Counted from the stretch's first letter, positions 1-7,901 are shown. The stretch is DNA of 64,000 nucleotides from Phycisphaeraceae bacterium (GCA_021297895.1 JAJTHN010000001.1:1-64000); one strand, 5' to 3'. The notes: a model not told the origin generated them from the sequence alone. Made by a program: numbers and translations.

Positions 1-163
1 CGGCGATTCTCAGGTCCGCCTGATCGCCACCCCGAGCCCCTCGACCGCATCCCGCAGCTCCCGCCCGGAAACGCCGCTGCTCACAGCCCGCCCTTGAATC
101 GCCCGCAGGGATCGGCGTTGTGGGTTGTTCAGATGCTCCAAATGATCAAATGGCCAAATCAGA

Positions 164-218
164 AAGATCCTCCCCCGTTTCCAACGGGGGAGGTGCCGAG
201 TCCTCGAGGCGGAGGGGG
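164..218. repeat. REP-like palindromic element, copy 1
   Basis: A hairpin of CCTCCCCC, nine bases, then GGGGGAGG is followed by GTGCCGAGTC, CTCGAGG and CGGAGGGGG. The same arrangement recurs at 54510-54566 with few differences outside the loop. The form resembles bacterial REP elements, but no RAYT-type transposase is visible here. It lies in non-coding sequence upstream of the first gene. Confidence 0.6.
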
Positions 219-254
219 TCTTGGGGGAGCGCGTTGAACCCCACGGCGAATCCC

Positions 255-375
255 AACCCGCGAACAAGGCCCCATCCCCGTGGTGATCGAACCCCCAAAC
301 AAGAATGCACCGGTTCGTCGCCACCCCCCAAGCTCGCCGAGTCGGTGGCACGTCTCGGCGTGCAACCGGTGACAC
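255..375 (+). repeat. Interspersed repeat, copy A
   Basis: First of four decaying copies of a repeat of about 150 bp. Shared blocks are CCCGTGNTGATCGAAC, AAGAATGCACCGG, TCGTCGCCACCCCCC and GGTGGCACGTC. The other copies lie near 845-1030, 2227-2360 and 2723-2765. This copy ends about 30 nt before the start of a small membrane-anchored protein. Positions 1-163 hold nothing recognisable apart from a short open frame too weak to call. Confidence 0.65.
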
Positions 376-403
376 GCCCCCGATTCCATAGGAGGACTAT
401 GAT

Positions 404-811
404 TTGACCACAATGAGGTATGCTCGAATTCTTGGCATGTCGTCGGTGGTGCTCGCAATCATTCTGACGTATGCGGTCATTGAGGCGCGAAGCTACTTGC
501 TGGCACAAAGAGTGGACTCCGCCGGCATGGCGCCAGATGCAACCGCAGAGTCGGAAGCACGCGGTAACGCGATTGTACTGGCGCTCGCGGCACACTTCAG
601 AGCCAAAGGATCGTATCCCTTGCAGTTGGCCGACTTGGTTCCAGATTATATTCCTGCATTGTTGCCGCCCGTTGCCGGAACCAGGACGTGGCGGTATGTC
701 GTCAACGGTCAGCGAGATCAGTACCAATTGTCGTTCGGAGACGGCGAGTTTCATTATCCTGCGCACTTTATTAGGTCAAACAGCTCGGACGGCTGGTATA
801 GGGACTATTGA
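404..811 (+). CDS. Small membrane-anchored hypothetical protein (pseudopilin-like C-terminal region)
   Basis: A 135-residue protein with one hydrophobic segment near residues 11-28 and a periplasmic remainder. Residues about 50-85 read as an alternating helix, then KGSYPLQLADLVPDYIP. That resembles the part of GspG-like pseudopilins and their relatives where a glycine-tyrosine-proline turn leads into a short leucine-rich stretch. No FTLIE prepilin peptidase site is present, so it is not a canonical pilin. TTG at 404 is chosen because AGGAGG at 390-395 sits 8 nt upstream. The nearby ATG at 399 is too close to that site and opens a two-codon frame. Function is unknown. A repeat copy lies immediately upstream. 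Confidence 0.6.
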   Translation: MTTMRYARILGMSSVVLAIILTYAVIEARSYLLAQRVDSAGMAPDATAESEARGNAIVLALAAHFRAKGSYPLQLADLVPDYIPALLPPVAGTRTWRYVVNGQRDQYQLSFGDGEFHYPAHFIRSNSSDGWYRDY

Positions 812-844
812 TTCGTGGGTGTGATGGGAGCCCTTCACCGGTAC

Positions 845-1030
845 AGCACGAGAGACTCCACGGGCTTTTGGGCGGTGGCGAGAAGTCGGTGCCGCTGGAC
901 CCGCGATCAAGGAACCGTCCCCGTGTTGATCGAACCCCCAGGCAAGAATGCACCGGATCGTCGCCACCCCCCAAGCCCGCCGAACCGGTGGCACGTCAAG
1001 GAGGCCAACCGGTGCCACGCCCCCAGTGAG
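845..1030 (+). repeat. Interspersed repeat, copy B
   Basis: The longest copy of the family. It contains GACTCCACGGGCTTT, TCGGTGCCGCTGGACCCGCG, CCCCGTGTTGATCGAACC, AAGAATGCACCGGATCG and GCCGAACCGGTGGCACGTC. The trailing part (1000-1065) carries further short GGTGCCACGCC/GGCACCGGTGGG inverted motifs. It occupies most of the gap between two orphan genes. Confidence 0.65.
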
Positions 1031-1213
1031 CACCCGAGTGGGGCTTGGCACCGGTGGGCGTGGCGCCGCTTGCCATATTGATTCAAACCGCGCACACACC
1101 CACCCGAGCATCATCTCGCGTCGCCCTGACACATCCTATACTCTCGTTGCAAGTCTGCACCGCGAAGAACCCATCTTCGCACCGAACGCTCGCGTCACAG
1201 AGGGGGCCTTCTC

Positions 1214-2200
1214 ATGCGATGGTCAAAGAAGCGGCTTGTCATTCTCACGGCCGTGCTCTGTCTGGTCGCCGGCGTCGCCATCGTGGCGTTCGTGCTCATC
1301 ACTCGTCCATCGCCCGAAGAGCAGGCCGTCGAGCCGCTGATGAGCCTCGTCGCCACCACAGCGGCCACGCCCGACAAGCCCAGGCTCCTCGACAATTGGA
1401 GCATCTGGGAGGGCGGCATCACCATCCGTCGTCACCCGGATGCCCCGGATCGCTACCTGATCCGCGGCGGGTTCCGCGACGACGATGGGCCATGGAAGAT
1501 CGCGTACAAACGGGCGGATGCAGCCCGGGCAGCCGCATGGGAATCCGGAACACCGTTCGACGAGTCGGCCTTCGACCCGTACAAGCGAGAGTTCGAGACC
1601 GAGCAGTACCGGCGGAGCCCCGTCGTGGACGTTGACATCGCCAACGGCACGCTCACCTATTCCAGCAACGAGGTGTGGGATCGCGCCGAGGTGCTGCGAC
1701 CCAAGGAGCATGAGCCGGAGCGAACCACACGCAAACCGGGCTTCCGCAACACGATGAAAGAAGATGACGTTCCACGAGTCGGCGGCGGCATCATCCGGCC
1801 CTTTGACTGGACGAGCGATTGGAGCGTGTCGGCGTTCGGAACATTCGGCTTTCCCAACGTCGAGGGGGGTGCTGAGCTCGCGGTGCTCACGCAGGCTCTC
1901 GCGGGGATGTTTGGTGGTCGCCAACGTGGCCACTCACTGATGGGCACCGGGCATCTCTACGTGCAGTTCTTCGACAACGTCACCCACCAGCGCCTCGGCG
2001 AGGTCGTCAGGGCGCAGTGGATCATGCCGATGGTGGATCCGGTCAATTGGGGCTACATCCTGACGCCGGATGAGCGATATCTGCTCATCGTCTCTGACGA
2101 ACAGAGCTATCGACCTCCGAACGACCGTACGCCAGTGGTCTATACAACCAAAGTCAGCGTCATCGCGGTGCCCCCGGTACCGCCTCTCGCTGCACCATAG
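1214..2200 (+). CDS. Membrane-anchored hypothetical protein
   Basis: A 328-residue protein with a basic start (MRWSKKR) and one strong membrane segment at about residues 8-29. A mainly hydrophilic, tryptophan- and proline-containing domain of about 290 residues follows, presumably outside the cytoplasm. No catalytic motif, repeat or known fold is recognisable. A purine-rich ribosome site (GAGGGGG) lies about 7 nt before ATG. TATACT at 1137-1142 is a possible -10 element, giving a leader of about 65 nt, but no good -35 accompanies it. The gene is flanked on both sides by copies of the interspersed repeat. Orphan status is inferred from the absence of recognisable features, not from a search. 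Confidence 0.7.
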   Translation: MRWSKKRLVILTAVLCLVAGVAIVAFVLITRPSPEEQAVEPLMSLVATTAATPDKPRLLDNWSIWEGGITIRRHPDAPDRYLIRGGFRDDDGPWKIAYKRADAARAAAWESGTPFDESAFDPYKREFETEQYRRSPVVDVDIANGTLTYSSNEVWDRAEVLRPKEHEPERTTRKPGFRNTMKEDDVPRVGGGIIRPFDWTSDWSVSAFGTFGFPNVEGGAELAVLTQALAGMFGGRQRGHSLMGTGHLYVQFFDNVTHQRLGEVVRAQWIMPMVDPVNWGYILTPDERYLLIVSDEQSYRPPNDRTPVVYTTKVSVIAVPPVPPLAAP

Positions 2201-2226
2201 CGACGACCCTACTCGGGAACGTATCC

Positions 2227-2360
2227 CCGATCCCTTGCCAACGACTACACAGGCTTTGGCGTGGAGTCGGTGCGGCCGGACCCGCGGACAAGGAACCGAG
2301 CCCGTGTTGACCGAACGACCAAGCAAGCGGGCACCGGATCGTCGCCACCCCCCGAGTTCA
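2227..2360 (+). repeat. Interspersed repeat, copy C
   Basis: Contains CCCCGATCCCTTGCCAACGA, GAGTCGGTGC, GGACCCGCGGACAAGGAACC, CCCGTGTTGACCGAAC, GCACCGGATCGTCGCCACC and CCCCGAG. It joins block types seen separately in copies B and D, which shows that they derive from one longer unit. It ends about 30 nt before the next small gene. Confidence 0.65.
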
Positions 2361-2394
2361 TAGAGATGCCTCCCTGTGCAAACTGGAGCTTGTG

Positions 2395-2706
2395 ATGCGG
2401 CGTCTCTTCTATGGGGCACTCCTGCGTTGTTTGGCATCCGTGTGCTGGGTCGGCATTGCGCTCTGCCTGCTCGACGCACAGTTTCTGTGGACCGCGCTGT
2501 ACCCGCTGTGGTCGCTCGCATGCTTCGCCGGCGTTTGGCTGGCGGTTCGTTGGGCTGTTGGCTGGATGCCGGGATCGGCTCCGCGTGCCCGATGTGCTCT
2601 TGACGCCGCATGCGGCTGGGTCGCTGTGCTCATCGGTGGAGTGTGGATGCTTCTCACACTCGCGTATATCACCTTTGGTCTCCTCATGTACTCCGGAGTG
2701 TTGTGA
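2395..2706 (+). CDS. Small polytopic membrane hypothetical protein
   Basis: About 103 residues, nearly all hydrophobic, with three to four predicted membrane helices (about residues 8-28, 30-50, 75-95) and tryptophan-rich interfaces. ATG at 2395 is preferred because GGAG (2385-2388) is 6 nt upstream. GTG at 2392 directly precedes it and is the alternative. No family is recognised. Like its two upstream neighbours it stands alone after a copy of the interspersed repeat. It could be a small transporter-like or immunity-like membrane protein, but nothing in the sequence decides this. Confidence 0.55.
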   Translation: MRRLFYGALLRCLASVCWVGIALCLLDAQFLWTALYPLWSLACFAGVWLAVRWAVGWMPGSAPRARCALDAACGWVAVLIGGVWMLLTLAYITFGLLMYSGVL

Positions 2707-2722
2707 TGACTCCGGGCCCGTG

Positions 2723-2765
2723 GCCCCGATCCCTTGCCACCGACTCCACGGGCATCGGCGGGCAG
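2723..2765 (+). repeat. Interspersed repeat, partial copy D
   Basis: CCCCGATCCCTTGCCACCGA followed by CTCCACGGGCATCGGCGG matches the first part of copy C and part of copy B. The rest of the gap up to 3056 holds no recognisable gene, only GC-rich sequence with scattered direct repeats. Confidence 0.5.
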
Positions 2766-3056
2766 TCAGCACTGCCGGACCATCGAGCACAACACCCCGA
2801 GCCTGCGCCGATCGGTCGCGCGACCACGGATGGATCCCCTGTCCCCGATCACGCCTGACGAATCCGCAGTCGGTTCCATGAAGATCCGGCTCTTCGCGAA
2901 GCCTCAGAGCCGGCGTCCGGACCCGGCGCCGCGGCGGAACCGGAGCACGCATCGGCATGAAGAATCGGCACGGAGCGTCGATCTACTCAAGCCCCCGCTC
3001 CCCCTCTCCATTCGACCACTCGACCAGTCGACCACTTTTCAACGTGGCCGTACCCC

Positions 3057-3539
3057 TCACTCCCCGTGCTTGGGCAGGTCCGCCTCGCCCAGCAGCCGGA
3101 ACTCCTTCCGCCGAAGGATCTGCGCCGCCAGCGTGATGTCATCGACCGCCAGCGCCACCGCCGGCGACCCGCCCGACCAGCCCATGAGCGTGTGCGCAAA
3201 GCGGATGTTCAATTCCGCGCTGAGCAGGAACTGGCACATGCGGCTGAGCGTGTGACCCTGATCCAGGCACACCACCAGGATCTCGCTCTCCATGAACGGC
3301 AGGCCCTGCTCGTGCAGAATCTGCCGCGCGACCTCCGCGTTGCTCGAGACGATCCGCACCACGGCGTGGTCGCTGGCCTCGTGCACGCTCAGCGCGCAGA
3401 TCCGCACCATGCGGTCGTCAAAGCCCTTGACCAGTTCCAGCATCTTGCCGACGCGGTTGGCCAGAAAGATCGAGAACTGCGTCACGTTCACCGGCGAGTA
3501 TCCGCGCTGCGTCTCGATGGGCGTTGCTGATTGACTCAT
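3057..3539 (-). CDS. Tandem ACT-domain protein
   Basis: A 160-residue protein with two successive ACT-like modules, roughly residues 12-75 and 85-150. The first has the pattern TQFSIFLANRVGKMLELV, typical of ACT domains that begin with a strand and then a helix. The second contains EILVVCLDQGHTLSRMCQFL and a following beta-alpha unit. ACT domains bind amino acids and regulate metabolic enzymes. Free-standing pairs like this are usually regulators or small-molecule sensors. ATG at 3539 is chosen because the in-frame upstream extension is arginine- and glycine-rich and looks non-coding. It lies convergent with the upstream orphan genes, with no enzyme partner in view. Which ligand it senses cannot be told. 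Confidence 0.75.
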   Translation of the reverse strand: MSQSATPIETQRGYSPVNVTQFSIFLANRVGKMLELVKGFDDRMVRICALSVHEASDHAVVRIVSSNAEVARQILHEQGLPFMESEILVVCLDQGHTLSRMCQFLLSAELNIRFAHTLMGWSGGSPAVALAVDDITLAAQILRRKEFRLLGEADLPKHGE

Positions 3540-3865
3540 GACCGCTGAACACCCTCTGAGCGTGCCTTCCCGCCGCCGACGGCCCACCCGTCTGCGTCCT
3601 GTCCCGCCCCCCCGACCCCCCCGCCGCCCCGCGTGCGACGCCGAGTCTAGCACATCGCCTCACCCATCGCGCGCCGATCGGTCCCGCCGCAGCCTCCGCC
3701 CCCGCCCCCCCGTCCCCCGCCCGCGAAGACGCGGGACCTCACCCTGTGGGAACCAGGGAAGGATCTTCCCGAACGAAGCCGCAAGAGCACTCCGCCGCTT
3801 GCCCTCCCGCCACCTCCCCCGCCACCTACCACTCCCCCACCTCCCCCGTGCCCCCAACAAAAAAA

Positions 3866-3889
3866 CTCCCGGGCGCGTTCGCCCGGGAG
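3866..3889 (-). terminator. Intrinsic terminator of the isc operon
   Basis: Stem CTCCCGGGCG with CGCCCGGGAG and a four-base loop. Read on the minus strand it is followed by a run of T residues (plus-strand A run at 3859-3865). It ends the iscS-iscU-iscA transcript. The stretch 3540-3865 contains only pyrimidine-rich CCCCC/CCTCC sequence and no recognisable gene. Confidence 0.85.
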
Positions 3890-3921
3890 CCTTGGAGGAG
3901 TTCAACAAATTCGGCCGCCAA

Positions 3922-4299
3922 TCAGGCCGAGAAGCTCGACCCGCAGCCGCACGAGCTCGTCGCGTTGGGGTTCTGGAACACGAAGCCGCGGCCCATGATC
4001 TCATCGCGGAAGTCGACCGTCGTGCCGTTGAGGTACAGCAGGCTCTTGGGATCCACGATCACCTTGATCCCGTGCTGCTCGAAGACCTCATCAAAGTCCT
4101 TCTGGGCCTCGGTCAGGTCCAGCAGATACGAAAAGCCCGAGCAGCCGCCGCCCTTGACCCCGACGCGCAGACGGATCTTGTCCGCGTCGAGCTCCTGCTG
4201 CTTGATGATGTTCTGGATCTCCCGCGCCGCCGCGGCGGACAGAATCACGCCCTGCTGGGCCGGGGCGTCGGTGGGCTGGGTCTGGGTCGTCGTGGCCAT
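3922..4299 (-). CDS. iscA: A-type iron-sulfur carrier (IscA/ErpA family)
   Basis: A 125-residue carrier that receives Fe-S clusters from the IscU scaffold and passes them to apoproteins in the cytoplasm. The three conserved cysteines of the family are present: C53 in GGGCSGF, and C117 and C119 in the C-terminal SCGCG motif. The core from about residue 18 to the end is typical, and the first 17 residues are a variable Thr/Gln/Pro lead. ATG at 4299 is preferred because GGAG is 6 nt upstream. The GTG four codons earlier overlaps that ribosome site. It is the last gene of the isc operon and is followed by a strong terminator. The choice between the names iscA, erpA and sufA cannot be settled from sequence alone. 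Confidence 0.9.
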   Translation of the reverse strand: MATTTQTQPTDAPAQQGVILSAAAAREIQNIIKQQELDADKIRLRVGVKGGGCSGFSYLLDLTEAQKDFDEVFEQHGIKVIVDPKSLLYLNGTTVDFRDEIMGRGFVFQNPNATSSCGCGSSFSA

Positions 4300-4383
4300 G
4301 AAATGCTCCACAGAAAAAGTGACTGTCGGTTCACATCCCGGTCCGCCCCGCGGCCTCCCGCCGGACGTCCCTCCTTCAACTCT

Positions 4384-4405
4384 ACGTCGGCAAACCCGCC
4401 GACGT
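4384..4405 (-). other. Hairpin between iscU and iscA
   Basis: A perfect eight-base inverted repeat ACGTCGGC / GCCGACGT with a six-base loop lies in the 190-nt gap between iscU and iscA. No T run follows, so it is more likely an mRNA processing or stability element than a terminator. Confidence 0.4.
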
Positions 4406-4491
4406 TCATCCGCACCCGCCCGCGCGGCGCGTCCGAAAAAGCGTCGCCCGGCCCCGCCGTCGCGCCCGGCCCGTCCGGCCAGCCCGGCCTC

Positions 4492-4989
4492 TCAGTGCGC
4501 CGCGGCCTTGGCCCCGCCCGTGCTCTGGGCGTGCGCGGGGGTGTGCGCGGGGGTGTGCGCGTGGTCATCGGCATGGTCGCCGATCGGCGCGATCCCGTTC
4601 TTGGCGCAGTAGTCGGCCAGCGCCGCCTTGATCGCGTCCTCGGCCAGAACCGAGCAGTGGATCTTCACCGGCGGCAGGCTCAACTCCTGCACGATCTCCG
4701 TGTTGCGCAGCGCGTTGGCCTCCTCAAGGCTCCGCCCCTTGAGCCACTCGGTGGCCAGGGATGAACTGGCGATCGCCGAGCCGCAGCCGAAAGTCTTGAA
4801 CTTCGCATCCTCGATCTTGCCGGTCTTCTCGTCGACCTTGATGCACAACTGCATCACGTCGCCGCACTCGGGCGCGCCAACCAGCCCGACGCCGATCCGC
4901 TTGTCGGCTTTCATCTGGTCCTGCGACCCGAAGTTGCCGACGTTGCGCGGGTTCTCGTAGTGGTCGATGATCTTCGGTCCGTAAGCCAT
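4492..4989 (-). CDS. iscU: Fe-S cluster scaffold IscU
   Basis: A 165-residue scaffold on which IscS-derived sulfur and iron are assembled into 2Fe-2S clusters. The three ligand cysteines are visible: C42 in PECGDVM, C69 in FGCGSAIASSS and C112 in KIHCSV, with D44 and H111 also conserved. The opening MAYGPKIIDHYENPRNVG is the canonical start of the family. The C-terminus is extended by a histidine- and alanine-rich tail (DHADDHAHTPAHTPAHAQ) encoded by 12-base tandem repeats. It is absent from usual IscU and might bind metal. ATG at 4989 has GGAG about 8 nt upstream. It is downstream of iscS, from which it is separated by a decayed insertion. Confidence 0.93.
   Translation of the reverse strand: MAYGPKIIDHYENPRNVGNFGSQDQMKADKRIGVGLVGAPECGDVMQLCIKVDEKTGKIEDAKFKTFGCGSAIASSSLATEWLKGRSLEEANALRNTEIVQELSLPPVKIHCSVLAEDAIKAALADYCAKNGIAPIGDHADDHAHTPAHTPAHAQSTGGAKAAAH
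4531..4564. repeat. 12-base tandem repeat in the iscU tail
   Basis: The unit GTGCGCGGGGGT is repeated nearly three times in the 3' end of iscU and encodes the H-T-P-A repeats of the tail on the minus strand. Slippage here would change tail length without shifting frame. Confidence 0.7.
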
Positions 4990-5000
4990 GGGAAGTCTCC

Positions 5001-5028
5001 AAAGTTCAAAGTTCAAAGTTCAAAGTTC
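5001..5028. repeat. Heptamer repeat (AAAGTTC), left flank of relic
   Basis: Four copies of AAAGTTC. The inverted form (TTTGAACTTTGAACTTT) occurs at about 5223-5240 on the other side of the decayed coding relic. From general knowledge, GAACTTT heptamer runs often accompany four-helix-bundle (S23) genes inserted in bacterial genomes. Confidence 0.7.
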
Positions 5029-5031
5029 AAA

Positions 5032-5209
5032 TCAGCCAGCAACCGTCACCCGTGCGCGTGTCCTGCTCAACATGCTCACGAGGATCTTCCGCAATTCCTC
5101 GATCTCCGACACCAGCGGCCCGAGCCGCCGTGCGCTGATCCACGTACCCCGGGGCTTCTCTTTCTCCGACGACCAGAGTCCTCGATCCAAACTGTGATCC
5201 GTTCTTCAC
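5032..5209 (-). pseudogene. Relic of a four-helix-bundle (S23/IVS-type) protein gene
   Basis: Read on the minus strand, one frame gives WISARRLGPLVSEIEELR followed by KILVSMLSRTRARV and a stop at 5032-5034. That is the shape of the last helix of four-helix-bundle proteins of the 23S rRNA intervening-sequence type. Upstream, in a different frame, SEERITVWIEDSG resembles the preceding helix with its W-[LI]-E core. The two parts need a frameshift to join, and the first half of the usual protein of about 120 residues is missing. The relic lies between iscS and iscU and is bracketed by inverted heptamer repeats. The identification rests on pattern recall. A profile search of the two frames would decide it. 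Confidence 0.5.
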
Positions 5210-5241
5210 TTGAACTTTTCCCAATTTGAACTTTGAACTTT
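5210..5241. repeat. Heptamer repeat, right flank of relic
   Basis: TTGAACTTTTCCC and then AATTTGAACTTTGAACTTTC, the inverted counterpart of the left heptamer run. It lies 20 nt downstream of the iscS stop codon. Confidence 0.65.
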
Positions 5242-5261
5242 CTGATCGCCGTCCCCGGCGA

Positions 5262-6500
5262 TCAGTGGTGCGCCCATTCCACTTTGCTCAGGTCGATCCC
5301 TTCCTTGTGCATGTCGTACAGCGGGCTCATCATCCGCAGCTTGCTCACCGCCTTGACGATCTCCTCGATCGCGTAGTCGATCTGCTCCTCGGTCGTCCAC
5401 TTGCCGAGGCTCAGACGCAGCGAGCTGTGCGCAAGCTCATCGCCGACGCCCAGGCCCTTGAGCACGTAGCTCGGCTCCAGGCTCGCGCTCGTGCACGCGC
5501 TGCCGCTGGAGCAGGCGATGTTCTTGACCGCCATCATCAGGCCCTCGCCCTCGACAAAGCCGAAACTGATGTTCGTGATGTGCGGCAGCCGCTTCTCGCG
5601 ATGGCCGTTGATCGCGCTCGAATCGATCCGGCTCACCAGCGCATCCTCCAGCCGCTTGCGCAGCTTGCCCAGACGCGCCGCGTCCTGCTCCATCTCCGCC
5701 ATCGCCACCTCGCACGCCATGCCGAAGCCCACGATGCCCGCGACGTTGAGCGTGCCCGAGCGGAAGCCGCGCTCCTGGCCGCCGCCGTCCTGCAGCGACT
5801 GCAGCCGCACACGCGGGCGGTGGCGACGAACGTACAGCGCGCCGACGCCCTTGGGCCCGTAGATCTTGTGCCCCGACCAGCTCATCAGGTCGATGTTGTC
5901 CGCGTCAACGTTCGTCGGCATCTTGCCGACCCACTGCGTCGCGTCGGTGTGCAGCAGCACGCCACGCTCCTTGCACAGCGCGCCGATCTGGCGGATCTCG
6001 TTGATCGTCCCGATCTCGTTGTTGGCCCACATCAGCGTCACCAGAATCGTGTCCGGACGCATCGCGGCCTTGACCATCTCCGCCGTGATCACCCCGTCCA
6101 CCGGCGGCTCCAGGAAGGTCACATCGAACCCCTCCTTCTGCAGACGCTTGCACGGGTCCAGAACCGCCTTGTGCTCGATGATGCACGTGATGATGTGCCC
6201 GCGGCTCTTGCTCCCGGCCGGCGCCTTCTCGTACATGTACGCCGCGCCCTTGATCGCCAGGTTGTTGCTCTCCGTACTGCCGCTGGTGAAGATCACTTCC
6301 TTCTCGCTGGCGCCGATCAGCTTCGCCGCCTGCTCACGCGCCCAATCCACACCCTCCTCCGCCTCCCACCCGAACTTGTGGTTCCGCGAGCCGCTGTTGC
6401 CGAACCGCTCCGTGAAGTACGGCAGCATCGACTCAACAACCCTCGGATCGCACGGCGTGGTCGCGGCATGGTCCATGTAGACGGGCAACTTCAGGGCCAT
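5262..6500 (-). CDS. iscS: Cysteine desulfurase IscS
   Basis: A 412-residue PLP enzyme that removes sulfur from cysteine and delivers it as persulfide to IscU. Visible landmarks are the N-terminal YMDHAATTPCDP, the TSGSTESNN phosphate-binding stretch, the SGHKIYGPKG motif with the Schiff-base lysine, and the catalytic cysteine loop ACSSGSACTSAS near residue 330. Length and order fit group I (IscS/NifS) desulfurases. ATG at 6500 has GGAG 5 nt upstream. It is the first gene of an iscS-iscU-iscA operon. An inverted repeat at 6608-6630 in the upstream region could be an operator. No iscR or Fe-S chaperone genes follow, so this is a minimal isc set. Confidence 0.93.
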   Translation of the reverse strand: MALKLPVYMDHAATTPCDPRVVESMLPYFTERFGNSGSRNHKFGWEAEEGVDWAREQAAKLIGASEKEVIFTSGSTESNNLAIKGAAYMYEKAPAGSKSRGHIITCIIEHKAVLDPCKRLQKEGFDVTFLEPPVDGVITAEMVKAAMRPDTILVTLMWANNEIGTINEIRQIGALCKERGVLLHTDATQWVGKMPTNVDADNIDLMSWSGHKIYGPKGVGALYVRRHRPRVRLQSLQDGGGQERGFRSGTLNVAGIVGFGMACEVAMAEMEQDAARLGKLRKRLEDALVSRIDSSAINGHREKRLPHITNISFGFVEGEGLMMAVKNIACSSGSACTSASLEPSYVLKGLGVGDELAHSSLRLSLGKWTTEEQIDYAIEEIVKAVSKLRMMSPLYDMHKEGIDLSKVEWAHH

Positions 6501-6607
6501 CGGTATCTCCAGTCGTTCGGGGCCTTGTTCACACACCCCGCCCCGCTCGCTCACGCAGTCGGGGGGGACGTCTTGATCGTTTTGAACGGGTCTCCACCGA
6601 CCCGACC

Positions 6608-6630
6608 GTCTAGTTTAGACACGCTCTAGA
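6608..6630. promoter_or_regulatory. Palindrome upstream of the isc operon
   Basis: GTCTA-GTT-TAGAC (6608-6620) is a perfect 5+3+5 palindrome. TCTAG (6609-6613) also pairs with CTAGA (6626-6630). It lies about 110 nt upstream of iscS. On the minus strand TAAACT within it could serve as a -10, so a repressor bound here would block the promoter. No regulator is assigned. Confidence 0.4.
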
Positions 6631-6749
6631 TCAGCGGTGGCGGCAGGATGAGAATTCTGCACCCCAACCCAAACATCACCCAATCACCCGATCCCGCGCC
6701 CGCACCCGCACCCCTGCATCCATCTCTTCACTCACCCCATTGCCCGGCC

Positions 6750-7901
6750 TCATCCCCCCGTCGTCGGCGTCTTGGGCTCGAACTCCAGCGCAAAGCACTG
6801 CGAGGTCCCCACCAGCGGGTGCTCCTGCTGGCACCGGAACCCGACCATCTCGTCCGCCGTCCAGCCCACCGTCCCGAAAAGGTCCGTCAGCAACTCCGGG
6901 TGCCGATCCCACACCGGCGTCGCGGCCAGTCCCAGCCCCTCGCCGAGCAACTCCAGCCTCGTGTTGCTCGCGACGCGGTTGGTCCAGTCCCGTCCGCGCC
7001 CCAGCCCGATCGCCGCGGTCGTCACGTACAGCCCGAGCGACGGCAGGCCGACCTGCGCCAGCGAGCGGTGCACCCACACATCCATCACACTCCGACGCGT
7101 CGGCGTGACCACCTGCGACCAGACCTCCAGATGTGGCGGATTGTCCAGCGTCGGGTGCGGCATGCTGTCGGGCGTGTGCGCCGCCACGACCACGTCGATC
7201 GCTCGCCCCTGGCTCGTGCACTGCTGATCGATCGTCAGCACCTGCATCAGCCCCGAAGTCCGCGCCGTGACCTGCGGCAGCGGCTGCGAACAGTACTTGC
7301 TCATAAGCGTCCCCGGCGTCTTGCCGAGTTGGCGCTCACCATCGAGCGTGCGCATGGCCGCGTCCAGCAGCATGTCGCGATCGCCGCCCCACGAAACAAC
7401 CATCGGCATCGCGCCCTGCCGAGCGCGATAGCCAAACACGCCGCGCACCGCCGTGGACTGCAGCCGCGCCGGGTTTTCCGGATTGGGCCGATACGCAAAG
7501 ACCGTCACCGTGCAGTCCGACGCGTGACCGAACGCCTGCGCGTTGGCCAGAAACGCCCGCTCCCGCGCATCGATGAGCGACGCGGCATCGCTCGCGCCCC
7601 CCACCGCAAAGCCGCCGCCCGCGGCCCCACCGGCCGAGCCGCCCGCGAGCACGCTCGCTCCGAGCCGACGCGCCAGCCCCGACTGACTCACCCCCAGCCG
7701 ACGCAGCAGACCCTGAAACTGATCGGTCGCCGCCTCAACGCTCGAAACCACGCCGGCATCCAACCCCGCACGCGCCAGCCCGCCAACCACCGCCCGAAGC
7801 CCCTCTACGCCCGGACATCTCAGCAACACCTCGCGGTCGACTCCGCGATGCGTCGCCGCGGCGATCACACGCTGACACAACGTCTTGTCCACGCCCAGCA
7901 T
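6750..7901 (-). CDS. Hypothetical protein
   Basis: A 383-residue protein of no recognised family. The first 90 residues are helical and rich in alanine, leucine and arginine. A glycine/alanine-rich linker (about 88-105) follows, then a mixed domain with several cysteines (such as MSKYCSQ, DQQCTSQG, GFRCQQEH and TSQCFALEF) and many beta-strand-like stretches. No signal peptide or membrane helix is evident. ATG at 7901 is preferred over GTG at 7910, and neither has a clear ribosome site. The 5' end abuts a coding sequence on the opposite strand that lacks its own start, so the start region may be a rearrangement junction. Confidence 0.55.
   Translation of the reverse strand: MLGVDKTLCQRVIAAATHRGVDREVLLRCPGVEGLRAVVGGLARAGLDAGVVSSVEAATDQFQGLLRRLGVSQSGLARRLGASVLAGGSAGGAAGGGFAVGGASDAASLIDARERAFLANAQAFGHASDCTVTVFAYRPNPENPARLQSTAVRGVFGYRARQGAMPMVVSWGGDRDMLLDAAMRTLDGERQLGKTPGTLMSKYCSQPLPQVTARTSGLMQVLTIDQQCTSQGRAIDVVVAAHTPDSMPHPTLDNPPHLEVWSQVVTPTRRSVMDVWVHRSLAQVGLPSLGLYVTTAAIGLGRGRDWTNRVASNTRLELLGEGLGLAATPVWDRHPELLTDLFGTVGWTADEMVGFRCQQEHPLVGTSQCFALEFEPKTPTTGG

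Noticed and set aside
10-142. Short minus-strand open frame ending near the window edge
   Set aside because: No ribosome site, no -10, and it may be only the end of a gene from outside. Composition is not informative.
399-407. ATG at 399 as start of the first gene
   Set aside because: It gives a two-codon frame ATG ATT TGA. TTG at 404 fits AGGAGG at 390-395.
5027-5224. A 65-residue open frame in the iscS-iscU gap
   Set aside because: It is the wrong frame of the decayed four-helix-bundle relic and shows no motif.
5001-5241. Heptamer arrays taken as CRISPR
   Set aside because: Units are 7 nt with no spacers; no cas genes.
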